A DNA stretch of 64,000 bases from an uncultured Candidatus Saccharibacteria bacterium (GTDB lineage Bacteria > Patescibacteriota > Saccharimonadia > Saccharimonadales > Saccharimonadaceae). A program made the position numbers and the translations under genes. Under the pieces are notes generated by a model that saw nothing but the letters and a program-made list of their open reading frames with translations, was not told the DNA's origin and searched no databases. Below, piece after piece: positions 34,812 through 43,224 of this stretch (its first letter is position 1; each line of letters starts with the position of its first letter). Location of the stretch: contig CALHKE010000011.1 in the NCBI GenBank assembly GCA_938033695.1, positions 17,051-81,050 on the forward strand, given 5' to 3'.

Positions 34812-35480
34812 CTAATCCGTTTCCTCTGTATTTTTCAAAATTTTCGTATATATTCCGTTCGGTTCATCCATTGTCGTTTCAATAATTTCTTCGCGAAATA
34901 ATTCGTAAATATTTCCCCCAATTTTATCGTCAAAGTACAATTTTAAATCATATAACCTGCGTAAATGTTCCCCTGCGCGTCGAATATTGTGTCGAATCAA
35001 GATATCCGAGAAGCGATCCGAAATCGTCATAATCCCCGTATGGTGACACATATTGTCACAAAGCTGAATCAATCTATCATAGTCATCAATTTTCACACGC
35101 AACATATATTCTTGTGTCATGCGAATCGTATCCTCATCCATCCCCTCCCAGAATTCGTCACGGTTCAAAGTCGGAAAACCGTAATAAGTGTGGGTCATCG
35201 AAATTCGCGCTGGAATCTCAAGCCCCTTTTCCATCAAAATTTCATAACCAAAAATCGGGTGCTTCAATCCTGCATGCTTCATTTTCACCCGACCAATGTC
35301 GTGTAGTAATCCCACTGCATAGGCCATATCCGGGTCAAGCTGATCTTTTTTCATGGCACGTGCAATCGTCTCTGCTGCTCTCGCCGTACTCCTAGAGTGC
35401 TGCTCCCAGTAGATTTTATATCCAGGCTGCGTCTTGCCCCAGGCAAAAATTGCCTCTGCTTGTTCCCTGATTTTACTCAT
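34812..35480 (-). CDS. HD-domain phosphohydrolase
   Basis: A 222-residue HD-superfamily protein. The metal ligands are visible as H (in EQHSRSTARAAETIA), HD (in VGLLHDIGRVKMKHAGLKHP) and a later D (in LIQLCDNMCHHTG). These proteins hydrolyse phosphoesters of nucleotides or nucleic acids; the substrate is unknown. TATAAT at 35488-35493 lies 7 nt before the ATG, a leaderless start. It is upstream of ileS with 11 nt between, so they are probably co-transcribed. Confidence 0.87.
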   Translation of the reverse strand: MSKIREQAEAIFAWGKTQPGYKIYWEQHSRSTARAAETIARAMKKDQLDPDMAYAVGLLHDIGRVKMKHAGLKHPIFGYEILMEKGLEIPARISMTHTYYGFPTLNRDEFWEGMDEDTIRMTQEYMLRVKIDDYDRLIQLCDNMCHHTGIMTISDRFSDILIRHNIRRAGEHLRRLYDLKLYFDDKIGGNIYELFREEIIETTMDEPNGIYTKILKNTEETD

Positions 35481-35584
35481 CCCCTTAATTATACAACAAA
35501 AATCTAGACTTCGCTAAAAGCCAAGCGCCCCCAATCAAAGCTACCCCCCATTCTTCATGAATCCCCCCTCTCATATCGCTGATT

Positions 35585-35851
35585 TTAGACTTCGCGAATC
35601 ACGTACTTCACTTCGGAAATTTGTGGTAATGGTCTACCCGTCCACTTTTTTATCACCATCCCATCATCTTGCAAAACCAAAACTGTCGGGTATTGCACGA
35701 TATCTCTCGCTCTCGCAAACATTTCTCCGTCAATCGTCTCTGGATCGATTAATTCCACCTCTTTTCGCGCCTCATATTCGAAGTCTCGCTTCCACATCTC
35801 AGCTTCCGAGGCAAATTCCGAATGTTGTTTTACCACTATTACTACACGCAT
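35585..35851 (-). CDS. Thioredoxin-fold protein without CxxC
   Basis: An 88-residue protein with a thioredoxin-like pattern: ELIDPETIDGEMFARARDI, then the cis-Pro-like QYPTVLVLQDDGMVIKKWTG. There is no cysteine pair, so it cannot act as a disulfide reductase; a glutaredoxin/thioredoxin-derived binding role is possible. It overlaps the end of nrdR by 10 nt, indicating translational coupling. Ribonucleotide reductase operons often carry a redoxin, which may explain the pairing, but that link is inference. Confidence 0.7.
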   Translation of the reverse strand: MRVVIVVKQHSEFASEAEMWKRDFEYEARKEVELIDPETIDGEMFARARDIVQYPTVLVLQDDGMVIKKWTGRPLPQISEVKYVIREV

Positions 35852-36303
35852 TCTTTTTTCTTCTTTCTCTGTTCCCTAATAATACTTTCGAACTCATCCA
35901 AAGTCTTAAACTGCAAAAACACACTGGCAAAACGCACATAAGCCACTTCGTTTTTCTCGGCCAACACATCCAAAATCGCCTGACCAATCTCATGCGACTC
36001 CACTTCGTCGCGGTCCAGAGCATACATTTTCGCCGTCACTGAGTTTACTACGTCCTCAATTTCAAATTCCGAATTAAAAAACTTCCCCACACTGCGCTTT
36101 ACCGCACCACGTAATTTATCTCGATCGAAAACTTCTCGATTGCCACTACGTTTTTTCACCGTCAACGTTGGTAGCTCGATGCGCTCGTAAGTCGTAAAGC
36201 GATAACCATCTTTCGTCACTCGTCTGCGACGAATCATTTGGCCATCCGTAGTTTCCCGGCTTTCCAGCACTTTACTATCGCCAATGCCAATATTTATATT
36301 CAT
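35842..36303 (-). CDS. nrdR: NrdR-like repressor lacking its zinc-ribbon cysteines
   Basis: A 153-residue protein matching NrdR over its ATP-cone (about 45-140, KKRSGNREVFDRDKLRGAVK, VESHEIGQAILDVLAE, VAYVRFASVF). The N-terminal zinc ribbon is recognisable (DSKVLESRETTDGQMIRRRR, then RFTTYERIEL), but all four expected cysteines are replaced (N-terminal MNINIGIGDS and VTKDGY). NrdR normally represses ribonucleotide reductase genes when dATP binds. Loss of zinc should change DNA binding. A TATAAT overlaps the start codon, so how it is expressed alone is unclear; it lies 52 nt after ftsZ. Confidence 0.88.
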   Translation of the reverse strand: MNINIGIGDSKVLESRETTDGQMIRRRRVTKDGYRFTTYERIELPTLTVKKRSGNREVFDRDKLRGAVKRSVGKFFNSEFEIEDVVNSVTAKMYALDRDEVESHEIGQAILDVLAEKNEVAYVRFASVFLQFKTLDEFESIIREQRKKKKECV

Positions 36304-36317
36304 TATAATTTCTATCT

Positions 36318-36343
36318 AAAATGACTGGACTAGCCAGTCATTT
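36318..36343 (-). terminator. Hairpin after ftsZ, possible terminator
   Basis: AAATGACTGG-ctagt-CCAGTCATTT with only a short T-run on the minus strand, 13 nt after the ftsZ stop. Confidence 0.55.
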
Positions 36344-36355
36344 CGAATTGTTAAG

Positions 36356-37570
36356 TTATTTTTTGTTGCGGAATCTTGCGCGAAGTGAAGGTGGTACATC
36401 CAAATCTTCCTCTTCATCTTTTTTACCGATGCGTTCCCAAATATTTTCCTTTGGGGCAGCAGTAAAATCACTTTGGAATTCATTGGTTGAGGTAGTAGAA
36501 TGATCGAAGCTATTAATTGGCGCTGCTACTGGTTCGCTTGCTTGAGATTTCATCGCTTCGACACGTTCCATCACTTCCGCATTACGACGTGCTTCTTCTT
36601 CCTCGGCACGCTTTTGACGGTAATAATCCGAATCAAAACCAGTTGCTACCACGGTAATTACGATTTCATCTTGCAATTCTGGGCGAATTGAAGCACCGAA
36701 GATAATGTTAGCATCTGGAGAAACTGCACCAGTGATTTCCTCTGCTGCTTCTTGGATTTCTGACATTGACATATCATAGCCACCAGCTACCGAGAAGAGT
36801 ACGCCACGAGCCCCATCGATTTTCACTTCGATGAGTGGAGATTCAATAGCTTGTTGAGCTGCCAATTTCGCACGGTTTTCACCGGAAGCGCGACCGATAC
36901 CCATCAAAGCCGAACCGGCATTCTTCATAATTGCTTTCACATCGGCAAAGTCGAGGTTAATCAATGCGTGTTCAGTAATTAATTCTGAAATACCCTGTAC
37001 ACCCTGACGCAAAACATCATCTGCAATCTTAAAAGTTTCAAGCAGTGGAGTGCGTGGGTCGATTGTTTGTAGTAAACGGTCGTTAGGAATCGTAATCAAA
37101 GCATCGACTTCCTTGGCTAATTTTTCGATCGCAGAGTCAGCATTCTTCTTACGTTGTGCACCTTCGAAAGTAAATGGCTTCGTCACCACGCCCACGGTCA
37201 AAATATCTTGTTTCTTAGCTTCCTGAGCCACTACTGGACCAGCACCAGAACCGGTACCACCACCAGCACCCAGAGTAATGAAGACCATATCGGCATCCTT
37301 AATAGCTTCACAAATATTATCACGGCTTTCTTCCGCTGCGGTTTGACCTTTTTCTGGATCGCCACCAGCACCAAGACCTTGGCCAATGTGAACTTTCACA
37401 TCGGCATTAGAGTGATGTAGAGCCTGGGCATCGGTATTGACCGCAATAAACTCAACACCGGAAAGTCCAACTTCCTTCATGCGATTTACCGCAGAACCGC
37501 CAGCTCCACCGACACCGATTACTTTAATCGTCGCTTTGCTTTCCACCTCTGTTGGTTTTATTTCTGGCAT
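36356..37570 (-). CDS. ftsZ: FtsZ cell-division GTPase
   Basis: A 404-residue tubulin homologue. [11 protein letters not shown] at the N-terminus, the GTP-binding tubulin signature [15 protein letters not shown] (about 105) and the T7-loop region [20 protein letters not shown] are present. A variable linker (about 320-385) leads to the conserved tail [16 protein letters not shown] that binds FtsA. GAGGAAT lies upstream of the ATG and a possible TAATAT -10 near 37605. It follows ftsA by 68 nt. It polymerises into the division ring. Confidence 0.97.
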   Translation of the reverse strand: MPEIKPTEVESKATIKVIGVGGAGGSAVNRMKEVGLSGVEFIAVNTDAQALHHSNADVKVHIGQGLGAGGDPEKGQTAAEESRDNICEAIKDADMVFITLGAGGGTGSGAGPVVAQEAKKQDILTVGVVTKPFTFEGAQRKKNADSAIEKLAKEVDALITIPNDRLLQTIDPRTPLLETFKIADDVLRQGVQGISELITEHALINLDFADVKAIMKNAGSALMGIGRASGENRAKLAAQQAIESPLIEVKIDGARGVLFSVAGGYDMSMSEIQEAAEEITGAVSPDANIIFGASIRPELQDEIVITVVATGFDSDYYRQKRAEEEEARRNAEVMERVEAMKSQASEPVAAPINSFDHSTTSTNEFQSDFTAAPKENIWERIGKKDEEEDLDVPPSLRARFRNKK

Positions 37571-37638
37571 CTTTATTCCTCACTTTTAACTATAGATTAC
37601 TTCTATATTAACACATTTCTAGCCAGAATAAGAGATTT

Positions 37639-38847
37639 TTATCTTCCACCGCCAAATAATTTACTGAGGAAGCCCACCGGCTTTTCTTCCACGCGTGTTT
37701 CTTGCTCGCGCATATCGTCATTCATCATCAAAGCCAAACCAATCGCCACCGCAAAACGAGGCTTCTTAGTTTCATTGTCAATATGAGTCACATCCATTAG
37801 CGGCAAACCAATACGTGTTGCCATTTCCATATGTTCCCTCGCGAAGCGTTCAATTCCACGCATCTCTGCACCTCCACCGGTCAAGACTACGCCTTCTGGC
37901 AATTTCTTTTCATAACCCGCAATCGCAATTTCTTTCTTCACATGTTCAAAAATATCAATCAAGCGGTCCTCTACGATACGATTTACCATCGTCTTTATAA
38001 AGCTAATTGATTCATCACCAAAACGCATCGTCATTGGCTTATCATTATCAATCAATTCCGCCGTCACATATTTCATCTTAATTTCTTCGGCTACCTCTGT
38101 ACTCACCGCTAAACTAATCGCAATATCGTTCGTGATGTGATTCGCCCCCACATTAATCACCCCAAAATACTGCAGGAAACCTTCCATAAAAATCGCCACC
38201 GACGTCGTCGCGGCCCCCATCTCTACTACCGCTACGCCATTTTCCTTCTGGCTCTCGAGTAACACTGCGCGACCCGCCGCTACTGCCGTTGGTACCAATT
38301 TCAAAGTGTTAATATTTAAGGCTCCGGCCACCTCTTTCAAATTCATACAGACTGGCAAAAGTGCCGAAACTACATTCGCCTGCATTTCCAATTTAACCCC
38401 ACGCATACCGATTGGGTTTCTAATTCCACCCTGACCAGCAATTGCATATTCTACTGGAATCACATCTAGTAAGGCACGGTTATCTGGCACAATACCCGAT
38501 ACCGCAAATTCTTTTAAGCGCGCCACGTCCGCCTCGGTAATTTCCGAACCGGTAATCGAGATACCACCCTGTGTTGGCGCTGTACCAACATTCGAACCAT
38601 TAATTGAAAGATAAGCATCTGCCAAATTCATCCCGATCATTCGGTCGATTTCAATAGAAGCTGCCTCGAGCGCGTGCACCGCATTGCGTAAATTCGTCAC
38701 CACACCCTTACTCATCCCCCCATTTTGCGGCGACTCAACCTTACCCACTACGGTAATCTGACCATTCATCTCACTGAGGACTACTTCGCGAATATTTTGC
38801 GTCCCCATATCGATGCCAAAACTAAACTTTGGTACTTGCTCGTTCAT
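37639..38847 (-). CDS. ftsA: FtsA actin-like division protein
   Basis: A 402-residue actin-fold ATPase: FSFGIDMGTQNIREVV (phosphate 1), AVVEMGAATTSVAIFMEG (phosphate 2) and VVLTGGGAEMRGIERFARE (adenosine). The 1C domain (VAYLSINGSNVGTAPTQGG region) is present, and the end GFLSKLFGGGR fits a short membrane-binding helix. FtsA tethers FtsZ to the membrane. TATAAT at 38856-38861 lies 8 nt before the ATG, so the ftsAZ message is near-leaderless. FtsA-FtsZ are separate from the ftsI-murG block at 16-22 kb. Confidence 0.95.
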   Translation of the reverse strand: MNEQVPKFSFGIDMGTQNIREVVLSEMNGQITVVGKVESPQNGGMSKGVVTNLRNAVHALEAASIEIDRMIGMNLADAYLSINGSNVGTAPTQGGISITGSEITEADVARLKEFAVSGIVPDNRALLDVIPVEYAIAGQGGIRNPIGMRGVKLEMQANVVSALLPVCMNLKEVAGALNINTLKLVPTAVAAGRAVLLESQKENGVAVVEMGAATTSVAIFMEGFLQYFGVINVGANHITNDIAISLAVSTEVAEEIKMKYVTAELIDNDKPMTMRFGDESISFIKTMVNRIVEDRLIDIFEHVKKEIAIAGYEKKLPEGVVLTGGGAEMRGIERFAREHMEMATRIGLPLMDVTHIDNETKKPRFAVAIGLALMMNDDMREQETRVEEKPVGFLSKLFGGGR

Positions 38848-38886
38848 ATATTTTTATTATAACATAAACATTTTCCAGTCTATAAC

Positions 38887-38915
38887 AAAAAATCTGACGA
38901 CTCGCGCCAGATTTT
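38887..38915 (-). terminator. Terminator of map
   Basis: AAAATCTG...CAGATTTTTT hairpin on the minus strand; the segment CTGGCGC-AGGTTGTCAG just before it is a partial duplicate of the hairpin. Confidence 0.7.
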
Positions 38916-38995
38916 CCTGAATCCACTGACAACCTGCGCCAGATTTTTCTTTTTTCTACAATCTACGAAGCCCCCTACTTTGTTGATTTATCAAC

Positions 38996-39754
38996 TCACT
39001 CTTTTGGGCAGTTTGGCAAAGTTAAAACTTCATAACCATCTTCTGTTACCAGAATTGTATGCTCACAGTGACAACCAATCGAACCATCCGAAAGCACCAC
39101 ATTCCAACCACTCTCTGGATCCACATGATTATACGGCTTACCCAGAGACGACATCGGTTCAATACACAGCGTATCGCCTGGCTTCAAGACATATCCTCTG
39201 CCACGTTTACCGAAATTCGGCACTTCTGGTTCCATATGCATTGATTTGCCAATGAAGTGACCGACATAATTTTCAATCACCCCGAGATGGCCTGCGCGTA
39301 ACACTTTTTCTACCGCATAGCCAATATCCCCCAAATGCACCCCTGGCGCCACCGTTTCAATTCCCGCCCAAAGTGCTTTTTCCGTAGTTTTAATCATCTG
39401 TTTCACGGCCAGATTTGCCTTACCTACCACTGTCGTAAATGCGGCATCGGTATGATAACCCTTATAGCCAATCACTAGGTCGAAAGAAACCTTATCGCCA
39501 TCTTCCAGCGCGTAATCACTGTTTGGCGCACCATGTACCAATTCGTCATTCACCGAAATACAAATCGAACCCGGAAATTTTTCTTTTAATTCATCATAAG
39601 AAACCGTCGCCCCTCGTGACACAATCTGTTTCCTTACCCAGGCATCCAGCTCACGTTTGGTCATCCCCACCTCGACGTACTCGCGCAAATCTCGCAAAAT
39701 CTCTCCTAAAATCTTGCCACCTTCGCGCATTGCTTCAATTTTTGCTTTATCCAT
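38996..39754 (-). CDS. map: Methionine aminopeptidase type I
   Basis: A 252-residue pita-bread-fold metallopeptidase. The five metal ligands can be placed: Asp in KVSFDLVIGYKG, Asp in HTDAAFT, His in VGHFIGKSMHMEPEVPNF, Glu in CIEPMSSLG and Glu in CHCEHTILVTEDG. It removes the N-terminal methionine after deformylation by Def (45.8 kb). TATAAT at 39763-39768 lies 8 nt before the ATG. The adk-map order with the kinase genes upstream recalls the spc-operon end in many bacteria, but each gene has its own -10 box here. Confidence 0.95.
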   Translation of the reverse strand: MDKAKIEAMREGGKILGEILRDLREYVEVGMTKRELDAWVRKQIVSRGATVSYDELKEKFPGSICISVNDELVHGAPNSDYALEDGDKVSFDLVIGYKGYHTDAAFTTVVGKANLAVKQMIKTTEKALWAGIETVAPGVHLGDIGYAVEKVLRAGHLGVIENYVGHFIGKSMHMEPEVPNFGKRGRGYVLKPGDTLCIEPMSSLGKPYNHVDPESGWNVVLSDGSIGCHCEHTILVTEDGYEVLTLPNCPKE

Positions 39755-39817
39755 ATCTTCCTATTATACTACTCTTCCACACCCCTGTTAAGATTTCCGT
39801 CAACTAGTGCCAAACTT

Positions 39818-40381
39818 CTAATTTACTTTTAACCTACACCAATAGTTCTGACATTTTTCCGTCTCAACTAGCGCCAAAATTCTCTGATTTACTGTTTCCT
39901 CGTCACCATTTCCGTCCACTTCGTAAACTTTCAGGCCTTTTTTCTTCATTTCCGCCAAAAACGGCACACTTTTTTCCTGATAATAATTGATTTTACGCTG
40001 CCAAACCGCCAAATTATCGTCTTCCCGACCTCTTAAACTCAATCTACGGTAAAGTTCTTCTTCATCCACTCGAATATCTACCACGAATTCAACTTCCTGA
40101 AAAATTCCTGTCCTGTCCAACATTTCTACCTGCTCGACACTCCCCGGCTGACCATCGAATACTACATTTTTCCCAGAATTAAGCTCCTTATACATATTAT
40201 CTGTCAAAAGCGCCACTAAAAGTTCTTCTGGAATCATCGCCCCCGTCTGCGTATATTCTTCAAAACGCTTCGAATCACGGATTAATTGTCCAGCCGAAAG
40301 CCAAGTTCGTCCCAATTTCGCCGCCAACATTCTTCCCTGCGTCGATTTTCCCGCCCCCGCCGGACCGTAAATCATAATCAT
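39818..40381 (-). CDS. Adenylate-kinase-like nucleotide kinase, divergent copy
   Basis: A 187-residue P-loop kinase with GPAGAGKSTQGRMLAAKLG and the adenylate-kinase layout (short, without LID zinc finger). The NMP-binding motif DGYPR/DGFPR reads DGQPG in VFDGQPGSVEQVEML, removing an arginine expected in adenylate kinases, while SLRGREDDN retains the lid-region arginines. It follows the better conserved adk copy by 14 nt, so the two form an operon. It may use another nucleotide or be regulatory. The extreme C-terminus (CQNYWCRLKVN) looks unrelated to the family. Confidence 0.83.
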   Translation of the reverse strand: MIMIYGPAGAGKSTQGRMLAAKLGRTWLSAGQLIRDSKRFEEYTQTGAMIPEELLVALLTDNMYKELNSGKNVVFDGQPGSVEQVEMLDRTGIFQEVEFVVDIRVDEEELYRRLSLRGREDDNLAVWQRKINYYQEKSVPFLAEMKKKGLKVYEVDGNGDEETVNQRILALVETEKCQNYWCRLKVN

Positions 40382-40395
40382 TCTTGCGCCTTTCT

Positions 40396-40926
40396 TTATT
40401 TCTTTATTACTTCGTTTTTCATCATCGAGAGTGCCCTCTCATAGACTTCTTCCGGTGTTCCCACTCCATCAAGCACCAAAAAACCTACTCCACTTCCGAG
40501 TAGTGGTGCGATAATTTTACCTCTGTTATCTTGGTAAATTTTCCAGCGTTCTTCGAAAATTTCCGGTGAATCCTGCTCGCGCCCTCTTAAAGCTATACGT
40601 TTTTCCACCTCGGCTTTTGGCACATCCACTTCGATCATGTAATCAATTTTAATTCCCCTCGACAATAAGATTTCCACCTGGTTTGCCGTCCTCGGATATC
40701 CGTCAATAATTGCATTTTCCGCGGTTTCTAATCTTGAAAAAATCAAGTTCGAGACCATATGATCATCAAATAATTGTGCCGTCGCCAGTTTTTCTTGCAC
40801 CCACGGCTCCTTACTTTCTCTGAGAATCGCCCCGCCGGAAATCCATTCCCAACCTAGCTCCTCCGCCAGTCTCTTACCTAAAGTACTTTTGCCGCTTCCC
40901 GGCCCGCCTAAAAAAATTATATTCAT
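40396..40926 (-). CDS. adk: Adenylate kinase, short form
   Basis: A 176-residue P-loop kinase: MNIIFLGGPGSGKSTLGKRL, NMP-binding IIDGYPRTANQVE and lid arginines in IALRGREQDSPE. It phosphorylates AMP with ATP. An ATG one codon earlier (40929) exists; TATACT at 40934-40939 is 7 nt from the ATG at 40926 and 4 nt from the other, so the inner ATG fits the leaderless spacing seen across the window. The protein is shorter than E. coli Adk, with a minimal lid. Confidence 0.87.
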   Translation of the reverse strand: MNIIFLGGPGSGKSTLGKRLAEELGWEWISGGAILRESKEPWVQEKLATAQLFDDHMVSNLIFSRLETAENAIIDGYPRTANQVEILLSRGIKIDYMIEVDVPKAEVEKRIALRGREQDSPEIFEERWKIYQDNRGKIIAPLLGSGVGFLVLDGVGTPEEVYERALSMMKNEVIKK

Positions 40927-40952
40927 CATTTTTAGTATAACACCTAGACCGA

Positions 40953-40981
40953 CAAAAAACCCTCATCTGCGAGGGTTTTTA
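40953..40981 (-). terminator. Terminator of rpsU
   Basis: AAAAACCCTC-gcagat-GAGGGTTTTTT on the minus strand, directly after the stop. Confidence 0.85.
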
Positions 40982-40982
40982 G

Positions 40983-41201
40983 TTATTTTAAGCCAAGTTT
41001 AATTCGTTCGGTTTTTTCTGCTTTGCGGATTTCACGCAAAATTGCCTTACGACGACGCTCTCTCTTGGAAATAGGCTTAGAGAAACGTAATTGTGATTTT
41101 GCTAGTGGCATAATTCCACTCTGTAAAACCTTACGATTAAAACGACGAATAATATTCTCGTTAGCCTCACCCTGGTCTTTTCTAGTTACTTTTATTGACA
41201 T
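40983..41201 (-). CDS. rpsU: Ribosomal protein bS21
   Basis: A 72-residue basic protein, MSIKVTRKDQGEANENIIRR then FNRKVLQSGIMPLAK and SKPISKRERRRKAILR, typical of bS21, which sits near the anti-Shine-Dalgarno end of 16S rRNA. TATAAT at 41210-41215 lies 8 nt before the ATG, giving a leaderless message. It has its own terminator and so is a single-gene unit. Confidence 0.95.
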   Translation of the reverse strand: MSIKVTRKDQGEANENIIRRFNRKVLQSGIMPLAKSQLRFSKPISKRERRRKAILREIRKAEKTERIKLGLK

Positions 41202-41241
41202 ATAGCAGGATTATACCAGAGAGCCGCAGATTTTTCAATAT

Positions 41242-42864
41242 CTAATCACTGCTATCACTTTTTTTAATTTGCAGCAACCGACTTTCCACGGTTTTTCGTC
41301 CTCGCCACTCATTGAGTACTAAATTTATATGCACATTGTAGGTAGCGTCCTTATCTAAATTAAACCACTCTTCCCGCGCATTAAAAACCAAAGCCTTGAA
41401 CAAATTTCCGTCCTTTTCCAGAGTAAACTTCAGATGTTTTTTCTCTGCACCCAGTGTTTCTATGAACTTAATTTTTGTATTCACGAGCTCAAAAATTGGC
41501 TCCGTGTTTCCTTGCCCAAACGGCTGAAGTACCGACATTTCTTCATATAAATCCACATCCAGTTCCGCCAAGTTATCCACCTGAATATCTTCCGCTACCT
41601 CCAGATATTTTTCTTGTTCAGTTAAGTTTAGACTTCGATAATATCGATTCACTGCCTCTTTGAAGCGCACCAAATCTTCCTTTTTCAGCTTCACTCCACA
41701 AGCTGCCGCGTGACCACCCCCACCAATTAAGGTTTCATTTACTGCCTTAATCGCTTCTGCCAAATTAAAATCCCCGAACGACCGACCCGAACCCTTATAA
41801 ATGCCCTCTGTTTCTCCCAAAACGAAGGCTGGTCTACGGTATTTTTCCACCAATCTTCCCGCAATAATCCCTAGCACTCCTTCATGCCAATTGCCAGCCG
41901 CCACAATCACCGGCTCGTTATCAACTAAAATTTCTTCCAATGCCGCTCGTTGCGCCGTGCGCCTCTCCCCGTTTAGTCGATTAAGCTCCTCCGCCAACAT
42001 CGCCGCCTCTGCTCGCTCTTTTGACATCAAAAGTTTTAATGAAATTTCTGCTGACTCCATACGCCCGCCCGCATTTAGCCTTGGTCCAATTTGGAAACCA
42101 ATTGCCTCTGAATCAATTTTTTGTACACCCGCCACACGCATCAATTCTAAGATCCCCACTCGCTTAGTTTTCTGTAAAATAATCAATCCATAATAGGCCA
42201 GCTCACGATTAATCTGATTCATCACCATCGAATCACAAATCGTCCCAATCAAAACTAGATCGAGAAACCATTTCTCTTGATTCTGAGGGATCATTCTCTC
42301 TAGAACCAAAGCTTGCATCACCATAAAAGCTACCCCTGCCCCACAAATTTCCCGGAGTTCCCTCTTCTCTAAATCGGCTTCTTCCTCTCCATATCGCTTT
42401 GGATTCACCACGGCAAACGCTCGCTCTGGCACTCCATTCATTAGTTCATGATGATCAGTCACGACTGTATCAATTTTGTGTTCAGCTAATTTTTTGATCA
42501 CCTCCGCGTTATTACTGCCGCAATCCACGGTCACTACCAGACCAACTTTAAGCTCCACGGCCCTCTCCAGGCACCTTTCGCTCATACCATAACCATCAAT
42601 AAAACGATCCGGTAGCATCACTTCCACTCGCTTCACACCCGCTAGTTTCAGCGCCTCGCACATAATCGTGCTCGCGGTTACTCCATCCACGTCATAGTCG
42701 CCATAAACTAGCACAGTCTCACCCTGATTTACTGCCGCCTTAATTCGTGCCACTGCCACCGCAATATCCGGCAACTTCTTTGCGTGTTCTAAACTATATT
42801 TTGGCCGCAAAAATTCTTCCGACACCCCTCTTTTCGCTAGAATTTCCTCAAAAATCTTCGACAT
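41242..42864 (-). CDS. recJ: RecJ single-strand 5'-3' exonuclease
   Basis: A 540-residue DHH-superfamily nuclease. Motifs: VLVYGDYDVDGVTASTIM, VTVDCGSNN, VVTDHHELMNG and the DHHA1 motif IGGGGHAAACGVKLKKED (about 385). It degrades 5'-ended single strands in recombination and repair. A C-terminal OB-like region (about 420-540, YEEMSVLQPFGQGNTEPIF) is present. It is convergent with nothing and separated by 11 nt from the upstream winged-helix gene, so the two are probably co-transcribed. Confidence 0.94.
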   Translation of the reverse strand: MSKIFEEILAKRGVSEEFLRPKYSLEHAKKLPDIAVAVARIKAAVNQGETVLVYGDYDVDGVTASTIMCEALKLAGVKRVEVMLPDRFIDGYGMSERCLERAVELKVGLVVTVDCGSNNAEVIKKLAEHKIDTVVTDHHELMNGVPERAFAVVNPKRYGEEEADLEKRELREICGAGVAFMVMQALVLERMIPQNQEKWFLDLVLIGTICDSMVMNQINRELAYYGLIILQKTKRVGILELMRVAGVQKIDSEAIGFQIGPRLNAGGRMESAEISLKLLMSKERAEAAMLAEELNRLNGERRTAQRAALEEILVDNEPVIVAAGNWHEGVLGIIAGRLVEKYRRPAFVLGETEGIYKGSGRSFGDFNLAEAIKAVNETLIGGGGHAAACGVKLKKEDLVRFKEAVNRYYRSLNLTEQEKYLEVAEDIQVDNLAELDVDLYEEMSVLQPFGQGNTEPIFELVNTKIKFIETLGAEKKHLKFTLEKDGNLFKALVFNAREEWFNLDKDATYNVHINLVLNEWRGRKTVESRLLQIKKSDSSD

Positions 42865-42875
42865 ACTTCAAAAAA

Positions 42876-43175
42876 TTATTGAATCGTCTTCGTTATTTTT
42901 TGGTTTGGTGACATTTGCTGACTTTTAATCACGATCGTCTGCAATTCTTTCAAGATTGGATATTGTTTATTTGTCTGATAAATGGTCGTGTTACCCTTTT
43001 TCGAAGTCACCAAAAAATTCGCCTTTTCCAGTCTTTTTAGTTCCCTTTGAATATTACCCGCATCCTCGTGAATCAACTTCGCCAGTCCCCTAACATGGAC
43101 CTTAAAGTCCGGATATTTGGCAAAAACTACCAAAATTTTCCGGCGAACCCGAGATGTGATAAAAACATCTAACAT
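42876..43175 (-). CDS. Winged-helix DNA-binding protein, ArsR-like
   Basis: A 99-residue protein with a single winged helix-turn-helix (about 5-75): SRVRRKILVVFAKYPDFKVH, then VRGLAKLIHEDAGNIQRELK and FLVTSKKGNTTIYQTN as the wing. Small ArsR/MarR-like regulators of this form are common in candidate-phyla genomes. Ligand and targets are unknown. AAAGAGG precedes the ATG and a TATACT -10 lies near 43200, back-to-back with the priA promoter, so it could control that divergent pair. Confidence 0.82.
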   Translation of the reverse strand: MLDVFITSRVRRKILVVFAKYPDFKVHVRGLAKLIHEDAGNIQRELKRLEKANFLVTSKKGNTTIYQTNKQYPILKELQTIVIKSQQMSPNQKITKTIQ

Positions 43176-43224
43176 TTACCTCTTTCCTTTCTTAAAGTAT
43201 ATCATAAATGCTAAAATATACTTG

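Noticed and set aside
43117..43224. Upstream extension of priA by 36 codons
   Set aside because: It overlaps the divergent regulator gene and its N-terminus is unlike PriA; the -10 spacing supports 43225.
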